A stretch of DNA of 64,000 bases, from positions 1-64,000 of the forward strand of contig JAIEMJ010000034.1 of the NCBI GenBank assembly GCA_019752335.1, written 5' to 3'. The stretch's first letter is position 1; each line of letters begins with the position of its first letter. The notes beneath the pieces were generated by a model that saw only the letters and a program-made list of their open reading frames with translations, made no database searches and was not told the origin of the DNA. Shown in pieces: positions 36,054 through 43,103 of the stretch. This DNA comes from Bryobacteraceae bacterium (GTDB taxonomy: Bacteria > Acidobacteriota > Terriglobia > Bryobacterales > Bryobacteraceae). Both the position numbers and the translations under genes were made by a program.

Positions 36054-36938
36054 ATGAAGCAACTACGCATGCCCATCGCGGCAATCACTGACGAATTCTC
36101 TTCCGACTTAGCTACCGCGCTTGAACCCATGGCCGCCATGGGCATGACGGGCGCCGAACTCCGGGTCGTCTTCGGCAAGAACATCATGGACCTCACCGAC
36201 GACGAACTGAAGCTCGCCAAGGATCTCTGTGACCAGAAAGGCATGCGCATCATTGGGATCGCGTCGCCCATTCTGAAGTGCGTCCTGCCCGGCGCGCCGC
36301 CCGTGGATCCGCGCTTTCAACAGGACACCTTCAACTCGAAGCACACCTTCGACGACCAGGCCCGCCTGGCGGACCGCGCCTTCGACATCGCCGACCGCCT
36401 CGGCGCCGGAATCATCCGCGTCTTCTCGTACTGGCGCAGTGTAGAACCCGAGGCCTGTTTTGAGGCCATCGTGAAGGCGCTTGCCGGGCTCGCGGAGCAA
36501 GCCAAGCAACGCGGCGTCATCATCGGCCTTGAGAACGAGCACGCCTGCAACATCGGCACGGCGGTCGAGTCCCGAAAACTGCTCGACGCGCTCCATCACC
36601 CGAACCTGCAACTGGTCTGGGACCCCGCCAATGCCCTGGTCGGCGGCGAGAAGGCGTTTCCCGATGGTTATGAATTGTTGCCCGTTAAGCGCATCGCACA
36701 CGTCCACGTGAAGGATTGCCACATGGAAGGCCACACGCCGATTTGGGGACCGGTGGGTACGCGCATGGTGAATTGGCAGGGCCACATCGCGGCGCTGTTG
36801 CGTGACGGGTACCCGGGCTACCTAAGCCTGGAGACGCACTGGCCCGGTCCGCCGAAGGCCGATGGCTCGGGCTACGACAAGTTCCTCGCGTCGACCATCT
36901 GCGGCTGGAATCTGCGTGGCTTAGTTTCGGCTTCGTAG
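36054..36938 (+). CDS. Sugar phosphate isomerase/epimerase (xylose isomerase-like TIM barrel)
   Basis: 294 residues without a signal peptide, with the AP-endonuclease-2 / sugar-epimerase fold. Metal-ligand candidates follow the family order: Glu in IIGLENEHACNIGTA, Asp in LVWDPANAL, His in IAHVHVKDCH and Glu in YLSLETHWPGP. It starts 13 nt after the CRTAC1-type stop, so it may be in the same operon, though functionally separate. It is probably an isomerase or epimerase of a sugar or inositol derivative in the cytoplasm. The stop is 3 nt from the convergent ceramidase-like gene. Confidence 0.85.
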   Translation: MKQLRMPIAAITDEFSSDLATALEPMAAMGMTGAELRVVFGKNIMDLTDDELKLAKDLCDQKGMRIIGIASPILKCVLPGAPPVDPRFQQDTFNSKHTFDDQARLADRAFDIADRLGAGIIRVFSYWRSVEPEACFEAIVKALAGLAEQAKQRGVIIGLENEHACNIGTAVESRKLLDALHHPNLQLVWDPANALVGGEKAFPDGYELLPVKRIAHVHVKDCHMEGHTPIWGPVGTRMVNWQGHIAALLRDGYPGYLSLETHWPGPPKADGSGYDKFLASTICGWNLRGLVSAS

Positions 36939-36941
36939 GAC

Positions 36942-38276
36942 CTAACGAGCGTAGAGAGACTTCAACTGCGCGATGGCGGACTCGACGAGCCGCTCGCCCG
37001 AACCGCGGGCGGCGCGTGAGGTTACCACTTCGTAATTGCCCTGGGGAAACGCGGCCTCGTTCGGGAAGTACGTTACCGGCCCATGCGCAAGCTCGACGAC
37101 GATGGTGTGCGCGAAGGGCGAGGCCTGCTTGATGCGCTGGCCCAACTCGACGAAGATTTCGCCCGGCAACGCCACCCAGGCCAAGTCCTGGCCTAAGGCG
37201 ATCACCTGCACTTCGGCGCTCCAGGACCGGCCCGCGCGTTCGGCGACGTCGAGCGTCTTGAAGGCCGCCACGGTATCCAGAAATTTCGGATTCTCTCCGG
37301 CCCGCACCTGCGCTGCAATCTTCTTGGCCTGCGCGAGTTCATCGGCCGTGATGCTGGCCAGGTCCAGTTCCACTTGCGCGGTGCTGGTCCGCAGCAAGCC
37401 CTTCGCCGGGCGCAGCCGCGTGAAAGTCTTGATCACTTCGCCCGCCAGGACAGTGCCGATCCGCGCCGCCTCGCCATGGCCCTTTTGTGGCTCCCGGTGG
37501 CTGACGTCGATGTGATTCACGTTGCCCGATGTGCCCATGGTGAAGAGCGTCACCATTGAGGAGCCCTGCACCTTGCCGAGCACTTCGCTCAAGGCGTAAG
37601 GGTAGTCCGCGGAGAACTCGGTACCGCCCACGGTGTCGAGGTGGAGCGCATAGTTGACGTAAGTGGCGATGGCCGGCGTGCCGAAGACCACCACGTTGAC
37701 GTCCGGGTCCACGGGACCCGCCGGCTTCACGATGCCGGGGTTGAGTTTCCCGGGGTTCCAGCCCACGGAGCCATCGCGCATGTGGAACCGGCGGTTGAAG
37801 ACGAGCGAGCCCTCCTGGCCCGTCCCCCAGGAGACGGTAGCCGGCACCACGGCAGCCCGCGCTTGGGCGACGGCGGCCGCGATCCGCTTAGGCAGTTCGC
37901 GCATGTACCCGGCCACGACGGGCAAGTCGCCGCCGTAAGCCGAATTTCGGCTCGAGTTGGTGCTCAGCACCGGCCCGGTATGCGAGTGCGTCGCGCTGAT
38001 CATGACGTGCCCGGCGGGCCAGCCGATCAGGGCTTCGGCCTGTTCAATCACTTCCGGCGGCAGGTTGGTGAGGTCGCAGGCGACCAGCGCCACGGTCTGC
38101 CCCGCCTGTTCGAGGACGATCGCCTTGGCCTGCAGCGGATCGTGCATGCCGGTGGCGAGCCGGGTGGAGTAGTAGCCGGCGAGCGGCATCCCGACGGGCG
38201 GCGTGATGTCGACTTGCGCCGCGCCCACACGCAGTCCGGGATCCTGAGCCAGCAAGAGCAGCGAGAGGAGAATCAC
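36942..38276 (-). CDS. Neutral/alkaline ceramidase-like secreted hydrolase
   Basis: 444 residues with a short signal peptide (MILLSLLLLAQ). The N-terminus is typical for the neutral/alkaline non-lysosomal ceramidase family (VGAAQVDITPPVGMPLAGYY), with the active-site and zinc block SATHSHTGPVLS and later HLDTVGGTEFSADYPY. The length is about 200 residues shorter than full ceramidases; the C-terminal Ig-like domain is missing, as in many Planctomycetes and Acidobacteria relatives. The substrate may be an amide-linked lipid, but this short type is not biochemically assigned as far as I know. Read from its upstream side it is preceded by the antitoxin remnant region. Confidence 0.82.
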   Translation of the reverse strand: MILLSLLLLAQDPGLRVGAAQVDITPPVGMPLAGYYSTRLATGMHDPLQAKAIVLEQAGQTVALVACDLTNLPPEVIEQAEALIGWPAGHVMISATHSHTGPVLSTNSSRNSAYGGDLPVVAGYMRELPKRIAAAVAQARAAVVPATVSWGTGQEGSLVFNRRFHMRDGSVGWNPGKLNPGIVKPAGPVDPDVNVVVFGTPAIATYVNYALHLDTVGGTEFSADYPYALSEVLGKVQGSSMVTLFTMGTSGNVNHIDVSHREPQKGHGEAARIGTVLAGEVIKTFTRLRPAKGLLRTSTAQVELDLASITADELAQAKKIAAQVRAGENPKFLDTVAAFKTLDVAERAGRSWSAEVQVIALGQDLAWVALPGEIFVELGQRIKQASPFAHTIVVELAHGPVTYFPNEAAFPQGNYEVVTSRAARGSGERLVESAIAQLKSLYAR

Positions 38277-38317
38277 GAGTTTAGGCTACACCAATCCTAT
38301 TGCGGTAGGACACGGGC

Positions 38318-38563
38318 ATGCCACGTGGAAGGCCAATGAGCCTATCCGCCCGGATAACCGAAACAGCGCGGGACGCTTTGAAAATTCTGCCCGGCCTGGA
38401 AGCAGTGTCCGAGTGGGAAAAGGAGTATGGCGCTTTCACCCAGAGAGAACTCAACGAAGCCCGGCGCCGCGAACGGTCCGGCTGGGTGGGTTTATCTAAG
38501 TGGCATTGGGCTTCAGCCCGTAAGTTGAACGACGGACCCCTGGTCCGTCCCACAAACCGTTAG
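38318..38563 (+). CDS. Antitoxin-like remnant
   Basis: 81 residues; an alternative ATG is at 38336. The first 45 residues (WEKEYGAFTQRELNEARRR) look like the tail of a VapB/CopG-type antitoxin, in which W-E-x-E-x-G-x-F-T-x-x-E-L is common. The last 30 residues (WHWASARKLNDGPLVRPTNR) are read across a palindromic repeat element and are probably not original. No toxin gene follows. I infer a truncated antitoxin joined to repeat DNA, possibly not expressed. Confidence 0.35.
   Translation: MPRGRPMSLSARITETARDALKILPGLEAVSEWEKEYGAFTQRELNEARRRERSGWVGLSKWHWASARKLNDGPLVRPTNR
38500..38553. repeat. REP-like element with two hairpins
   Basis: GTGG (38500) and CCAC (38553) flank two palindromes: GGGCTTCAGCCC at 38508-38519 and ACGGACC-CCT-GGTCCGT at 38532-38548, a 7-bp perfect stem with loop CCT. 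It interrupts the reading frame of the antitoxin-like remnant. Confidence 0.55.
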
Positions 38564-38600
38564 GCTCTCACAACCAAGCCATCGCCGTCACGAAATTGCA

Positions 38601-38629
38601 TTGACTCTGTAACTCAATTGACATATTTT
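38601..38629 (+). promoter_or_regulatory. Sigma-70-like promoter upstream of the scpA region
   Basis: -35 TTGACT (38601-38606), 17-nt spacer, -10 TATTTT (38624-38629), in a locally A/T-rich stretch. Predicted start of transcription is near 38636, exactly at the GTG of the small secreted protein gene. The promoter could be leaderless for that gene and also serve scpA-scpB. Confidence 0.6.
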
Positions 38630-38635
38630 TGAAAG

Positions 38636-38938
38636 GTGACGAATCCTTGGTTCGTTTGCCTCCTCCTCGGTGCCAGTCTGGGTTGGGGAAGCCATGCCGG
38701 TAGTGGCAAGTTGCGGACGGAGGGCGAACCCCTCCAACGTTGCGAACCCGCCTTGCGGGGCGCCTTCTGGCCAGGTGACGCCAATGCCCATCCACGGCTA
38801 GCAAATCAGTACGCGCGCGAAGGCCGCTTGTGGATCTGCGGCGTATCGCGGCAGGGTCTGGCGTGGCAACAGATCGCTATTCATTTCAAACAGTTATCGC
38901 GCGAACGTAGACCTCCACGGGTCAACTTGGTACAGTAG
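38636..38938 (+). CDS. Small secreted protein of unknown function
   Basis: 100 residues from a GTG at 38636. The N-terminus WFVCLLLGASLGWGSHA looks like a signal peptide. The second half (REGRLWICGVSRQGLAWQQI) has normal protein character. It has three cysteines. No family recognised. No Shine-Dalgarno is possible if transcription starts at the promoter found just upstream, which would make it leaderless. It ends 8 nt before scpA. An alternative is that it is noncoding 5' leader of the scpA operon. Confidence 0.4.
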   Translation: MTNPWFVCLLLGASLGWGSHAGSGKLRTEGEPLQRCEPALRGAFWPGDANAHPRLANQYAREGRLWICGVSRQGLAWQQIAIHFKQLSRERRPPRVNLVQ

Positions 38939-38946
38939 CGTAAAGA

Positions 38947-39735
38947 GTGTCTTCCCCGCCCTTCAACGTACATCTGCTCCAATACGATGGGCCGCTCGAC
39001 CTGCTGCTCGATCTGATTCGCAAACAGAAGATCGACATCTATGACATTCCGATTGCGAAGATCACCTCGCAGTACATGGAATACATGAGCCAGGCGGCGG
39101 CGCTCGATATTGAGCTGTCGGCCGAGTTCGTCTATATGGCGGCGACCTTGATCCATATCAAGTCGAAGCTGCTGCTGCCCGTGGACCCTGAGCTCGAAAA
39201 GATCTCGCCTGAGGAAGATCCGCGCAAGGAACTCGTCGATCGATTGTTGGAGCACGAGCGGTTCAAAAACGCCGCCGAGATGCTGCACCAGAAGCGCCTC
39301 ATCGAGGAGGCCATCTGGTCGAATCCGCAGATCGCGCAGTTCACGGCTGAGGATGAAGATCCCGGGCTCGCCGTCTCCTTGCATGACCTGGTGAAGACTT
39401 TCCAGGAACTGCTGGACCGCGCCAAGAACCGGCCCATCTACAATTTGGAGAAGGAAGACGTTACCGTGCCGGACATGATTGCCATGCTTCGGAATCTCTT
39501 TCGCGGTAAGGGGCGCAGCGAGGCGATCGCGGCGCGGGAGTTGTTTGAGACGCAGAAGTCCCGGCGCGGGATGATTTGCCTTTTCCTGGCGATCCTGGAG
39601 ATGGTGAAACGGCAAGCGCTGGATTTGGTGCAGAAGGAATCCTTCGGCGAGATAGCGCTGAAGAAGTCCGCCCAGTTTGAAGAGACAATGGGCTCGGATG
39701 CCGCCCTGGCGGGGCTCCAAGAGGAATATACGTAA
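38947..39735 (+). CDS. scpA: Segregation and condensation protein ScpA
   Basis: Kleisin subunit of the SMC-ScpAB complex that organises the chromosome for segregation. 262 residues, a usual length. The ScpA opening is HLLQYDGPLDLLLDLIRKQK, followed by IPIAKITSQYMEYM, AATLIHIKSKLLLP and, at the C-terminal end, the winged-helix part (RRGMICLFLAILEMVKRQAL, then FGEIAL). The start is GTG at 38947. It ends 5 nt before scpB, so the pair is translated from one message. smc is not in the window. Confidence 0.95.
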   Translation: MSSPPFNVHLLQYDGPLDLLLDLIRKQKIDIYDIPIAKITSQYMEYMSQAAALDIELSAEFVYMAATLIHIKSKLLLPVDPELEKISPEEDPRKELVDRLLEHERFKNAAEMLHQKRLIEEAIWSNPQIAQFTAEDEDPGLAVSLHDLVKTFQELLDRAKNRPIYNLEKEDVTVPDMIAMLRNLFRGKGRSEAIAARELFETQKSRRGMICLFLAILEMVKRQALDLVQKESFGEIALKKSAQFEETMGSDAALAGLQEEYT

Positions 39736-39740
39736 GCGCG

Positions 39741-40658
39741 ATGGAACAGAGTGGTCAACAGGTAGCGATGGAAGAGGAAGAGGTCGTAGAGGCCTTAGAG
39801 GCCGAAACTGCGGCGCCCGAGGCGTCCAACGACGAGCCCTTACCGACGGTGGTGATGAGCGACGAGTTCTTCTCGTCCGCCGTGTCGGACTCGGCGCTCA
39901 ACGTCATTCAGGCGGCCGAGCAGGAGTTGCGCAGTCTGCTGGAGGCGATCGTCTACATCACCGACGAACCGCTCTCCGCGCAACAGATCGCCACCGCCAT
40001 TGAGCGTCCGCTGGACCAAGTGCAGAAGGGGCTCGACAAGCTCGTCGAACTCTACGAGGGACCGGAGCACGGCCTCACCATCCGCGAACTCGCCGGCGGT
40101 TACAAGATGGGCACCAAGCCCGAGCACCACGAGTCCATGCGGACCTTCGTGAAGAAGATGAAGCCGCCGCTGAAGCTGTCGCTGGCCGCGCTCGAGACGC
40201 TGGCCGTCATCGCCTACAAGCAGCCCGCCACCGGCCCCGAGATCATGGAGATCCGCGGCGTGCAGGGAGGCGGCGTGATGAAGACGCTGCTGGACCGCAA
40301 GCTGATCGCTTCGGCCGGACGCAAGAACGTCGTCGGCAAGCCGATGATGTACAAGACGACCCGCGAATTCCTCCTGCAGTTCGGCCTGAAGGACCTCGCC
40401 GAGTTGCCCACCTTGAAGGAGTTCGAGGAGCTCAAACGCCTCGCCCTGAACGACCCCGAAATGGACGCGCCGCCCGAAGAGGTGGACGGTCCGGCGTCGC
40501 CGGAAGAAGCGGCCGCTGCCGTGGAAGCCACAGCAGACCGCGCCGTGGTCGGCGAAGGCAACGAGCGCGCCAACCTGGACGAAGCCACCGAGGTTACCGA
40601 GGTGGAAGAGCCCTTGCCACATCCCATGGCTCCGGCGGAAGAACAAGAAGAAGGCTGA
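39741..40658 (+). CDS. scpB: Segregation and condensation protein ScpB
   Basis: 305 residues with two winged-helix domains characteristic of ScpB (about residues 55-215): LRSLLEAIVYITDEPLSAQQ, LTIRELAGGYKMGTKPEH, KLSLAALETLAVIAYKQPAT, IRGVQGGGVMKTLLDRKL and TTREFLLQFGLKDL. The N-terminal 50 and C-terminal 80 residues are acidic, low-complexity tails rich in Glu and Ala, longer than in Bacillus. It binds ScpA in the SMC complex. The stop is followed after 1 nt by the TTG of the pseudouridine synthase, a gene order common in many phyla. Confidence 0.95.
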   Translation: MEQSGQQVAMEEEEVVEALEAETAAPEASNDEPLPTVVMSDEFFSSAVSDSALNVIQAAEQELRSLLEAIVYITDEPLSAQQIATAIERPLDQVQKGLDKLVELYEGPEHGLTIRELAGGYKMGTKPEHHESMRTFVKKMKPPLKLSLAALETLAVIAYKQPATGPEIMEIRGVQGGGVMKTLLDRKLIASAGRKNVVGKPMMYKTTREFLLQFGLKDLAELPTLKEFEELKRLALNDPEMDAPPEEVDGPASPEEAAAAVEATADRAVVGEGNERANLDEATEVTEVEEPLPHPMAPAEEQEEG

Positions 40659-40659
40659 A

Positions 40660-41838
40660 TTGGCTGTAGAACGTCTGCAAAAGATTATCGCCGGCGCCGG
40701 TTTGGCTTCGCGCCGCAAGGCCGAAGAGCTGATCACGGGCGGCGACGTCACCGTGAACGGCAAGGTCGTCACCGCGCTCGGCACCAAGGCTGACCTCGAG
40801 CGCGACCACATCAAGGTCTTCGGCAAGCTCCTGAAGCCGCCCGCGCATATGGTCTACCTGGCGCTCAACAAGCCCGATGGCTGCGTCACTACGGTGAGCG
40901 ATCCCGAGGGCCGCCCCACGGTGATGGAGTACGTGCGCGGCGTGAAAGATCGCGTCTATCCCGTCGGCCGGCTCGACTATCACAGCGAAGGCTTGCTGCT
41001 CTTCACCAACGATGGCGAGTTCGCCAATCGCATTACCTCGGCGAAGTTTCACGTGCAGAAGACTTACCTGGTGAAAGCCAACGGGAACCTGACGGTGGAG
41101 CAGCAGGAGAAGTTCCGCGCCGGCCTGCCGATCTCCGGCAAACGCACCGCGCCCGCCGAGATTCGCCTGCATAAGCCTGGCGTGAATCCCTGGTATGAAG
41201 TGAAGCTCACCGAAGGCCGCCAGAATCAGATCCGCCTGATGTTCCGGCACTTGGGCAAGCTCGTCGAACGTCTGCGCCGTGTGCGCATTGGCTTTCTGGA
41301 GCTCGGCAAGCTAAAGACCGGTACGTGGCGTCCGTTGACGGAGCAGGAAGTGCATAAGCTGCGCAAGCAGGTCGGCCTGAAAGAGGGCGGCGAGGGCTTC
41401 ATCCAGGAGAGCCGGACCCCGTACGCCACGGAGGCCGATGGCCCCTTTGTCGCGCCGCCGTCGCAGGTGAAGTCCGCCGAACAGAAGGCGCGTGAGGCCA
41501 AGGCGCGAGCCGACAAGTACCGCCGCCCGAAGTTCCTGGCGCCGAAGCCGGTAAAGCCCGAAGTAGAAGCGCCGCCGGTGCCGGCACGCAAGTTTGCCAG
41601 CAAGAACCGCGCCAAGCCGGCTCCGTTCTCGAAGCCAGCGTCCAAACCGCGCGCGCCGTTTTCGTCCGGACCAGCCAAGCCGTTCGCGAAGCCGTACGCC
41701 ACGGGCCCGGGCGCCAAGGGTCCGGGCGCCCAGTCCCCCGGACCTAGAAGCCCGAAGCCCACAACACAGCAGAGGCCTTTCGCCAAGAAGCGTTCCTTCT
41801 CGCCCAAGCCACCTGGCAATCGCAACCGCCCCCGGTGA
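40660..41838 (+). CDS. RluB/RsuA-family pseudouridine synthase with a long basic tail
   Basis: 392 residues from a TTG at 40660. An N-terminal S4 RNA-binding domain (LQKIIAGAGLASRRKAEELI) is followed by the synthase domain with catalytic Asp in YPVGRLDYHSEGLLLFTNDG, plus KTYLVKA and EGRQNQIRLMFRHLGK. It makes pseudouridine in rRNA; RluB-type 23S rRNA modification is the nearest guess. From about residue 245 a 145-residue tail rich in Lys, Pro, Ala and Ser (KPVKPEVEAPP, KPFAKPYATGPGAKG) extends far beyond the family length of about 240. The tail is probably disordered and RNA-binding. Confidence 0.9.
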   Translation: MAVERLQKIIAGAGLASRRKAEELITGGDVTVNGKVVTALGTKADLERDHIKVFGKLLKPPAHMVYLALNKPDGCVTTVSDPEGRPTVMEYVRGVKDRVYPVGRLDYHSEGLLLFTNDGEFANRITSAKFHVQKTYLVKANGNLTVEQQEKFRAGLPISGKRTAPAEIRLHKPGVNPWYEVKLTEGRQNQIRLMFRHLGKLVERLRRVRIGFLELGKLKTGTWRPLTEQEVHKLRKQVGLKEGGEGFIQESRTPYATEADGPFVAPPSQVKSAEQKAREAKARADKYRRPKFLAPKPVKPEVEAPPVPARKFASKNRAKPAPFSKPASKPRAPFSSGPAKPFAKPYATGPGAKGPGAQSPGPRSPKPTTQQRPFAKKRSFSPKPPGNRNRPR

Positions 41839-41848
41839 TAATGGTCGG

Positions 41849-43099
41849 GTGACTCCCGCCGAAAAGATCCTCCGCGAAGCCAAGACCATCGCCGTCGTCG
41901 GCCTCTCCTCGAACCCCATGCGACCCAGCTTCGGCGTGGCCCGCTACATGCAGAAGCAGGGCTACCGCATCGTGCCGGTGAACCCGGCCGAAGCCAGCAT
42001 TCTGGGTGAGACCAGCTACGCGACGCTCGCCGACATCCCCTTCCCCGTCGATTGCGTCAACGTCTTCCGCCGCCCGGAGTTCGTCCCTGAGATTGTCGAA
42101 GACGCGATTCGGATCGGGGCCAAGTCGGTCTGGATGCAGGAAGAGGTGGTTCACGAAGAGGCGGCCGCGCGAGCCCGCGCCGCCGGGCTCGACGTCGTGA
42201 TGGACAAGTGCCTCCTGAAAGAACACCGCGGACTGGGATTCCCCCCTGCGGCCGTGCTCGCCTTATGCCTGCTGCTCGCCTTCTCCAGCGCGGCCAGCGC
42301 CGCCGACTGGCCTTCGATGAAAGCCTGGCGCGGCTCGACGCCTAAGCTCGATGGCACAATCGGCGCACAGGAGTACGCCGACGCTACGCACTTCACCGGC
42401 GTGAAGCACTGGGCCCACACCTTTCACCCCACCACCGACGACCGCGACCTCTCGCTCGAAGGCTGGGTGAAGCACGACGGCAACGCCCTCTACTTCGCCT
42501 TCCGCGTCACCGACGACGTCCTCTACGGCGTCGACACGCCGCGCTGGCTGAGCAACAATCCGCGGGCGCACGAACTGACCCGCGAAGGCTTCCCCTGGTT
42601 CGGCGACGAGATGGAACTGCTCTTGAACGCCACGAACAAATTCGTGGGCAACGAAAGCGTCGCGGGCAACGGGCAGAGCTGGCAGATGGTCTGCAACGTG
42701 ACGAAGTCGCGCCTGGGCGGCGTGGGCAAGGGAGGGCTCCTCGAAGGCGAACCGCGCCGCGAGCTATCCGCCTGGAACACCTACCAGAGCTGGATCCAAT
42801 CCGGAGCCCAGCGCTGCGCCGTCCAGCGGACGCCGCAGGGCTACGTGCTCGAGTGGAGCATCCAGTTCAAGCCCTGCGTCGAAGTCGCTCCGGGCGAGTT
42901 CTACTCGGTGAAGATGGGCGACAAAGCGGTTGGCCTGAACATCGCCCTGGGCGATCTGGACCAGAAGGAGCGCGGCGCGGGCAATCCCTACTTCTTCCAC
43001 CACGAGGACTGGTGGAGCGGCGGACCCAAGACCCGTACGCAGCTGAACAACTTCGGCACGTTGTGGCTGATGGCCGGGAAGCGGCCTGCCGCGCGTTAA
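41849..43099 (+). CDS. CoA-binding domain joined in frame to a secreted CBM9-like domain
   Basis: 416 residues with no stop between two unlike parts. Residues 1-130 from the GTG at 41849 are a CoA-binding (YccU-type) Rossmann protein: TIAVVGLSSNPMRPSFGVA, IVPVNP, ILGETSYATLADIP, and the family's C-terminal end VVMDKCLLKEHRGLG. Residues 136-151 (VLALCLLLAFSSAASA) look like a signal-peptide core with a cleavage site, followed by a carbohydrate-binding CBM9-like/DOMON-type beta domain: LDGTIGAQEYADATHF, LEGWVKHDGNALYFAFRVTD and GDEMELLLNAT. An internal ATG at 42200 (MDKCLLKEH...) or GTG at 42254 could start the secreted part separately. The order cytosolic domain-signal-secreted domain is not expected for one working protein. 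Confidence 0.7.
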   Translation: MTPAEKILREAKTIAVVGLSSNPMRPSFGVARYMQKQGYRIVPVNPAEASILGETSYATLADIPFPVDCVNVFRRPEFVPEIVEDAIRIGAKSVWMQEEVVHEEAAARARAAGLDVVMDKCLLKEHRGLGFPPAAVLALCLLLAFSSAASAADWPSMKAWRGSTPKLDGTIGAQEYADATHFTGVKHWAHTFHPTTDDRDLSLEGWVKHDGNALYFAFRVTDDVLYGVDTPRWLSNNPRAHELTREGFPWFGDEMELLLNATNKFVGNESVAGNGQSWQMVCNVTKSRLGGVGKGGLLEGEPRRELSAWNTYQSWIQSGAQRCAVQRTPQGYVLEWSIQFKPCVEVAPGEFYSVKMGDKAVGLNIALGDLDQKERGAGNPYFFHHEDWWSGGPKTRTQLNNFGTLWLMAGKRPAAR

Positions 43100-43103
43100 C
43101 CAG

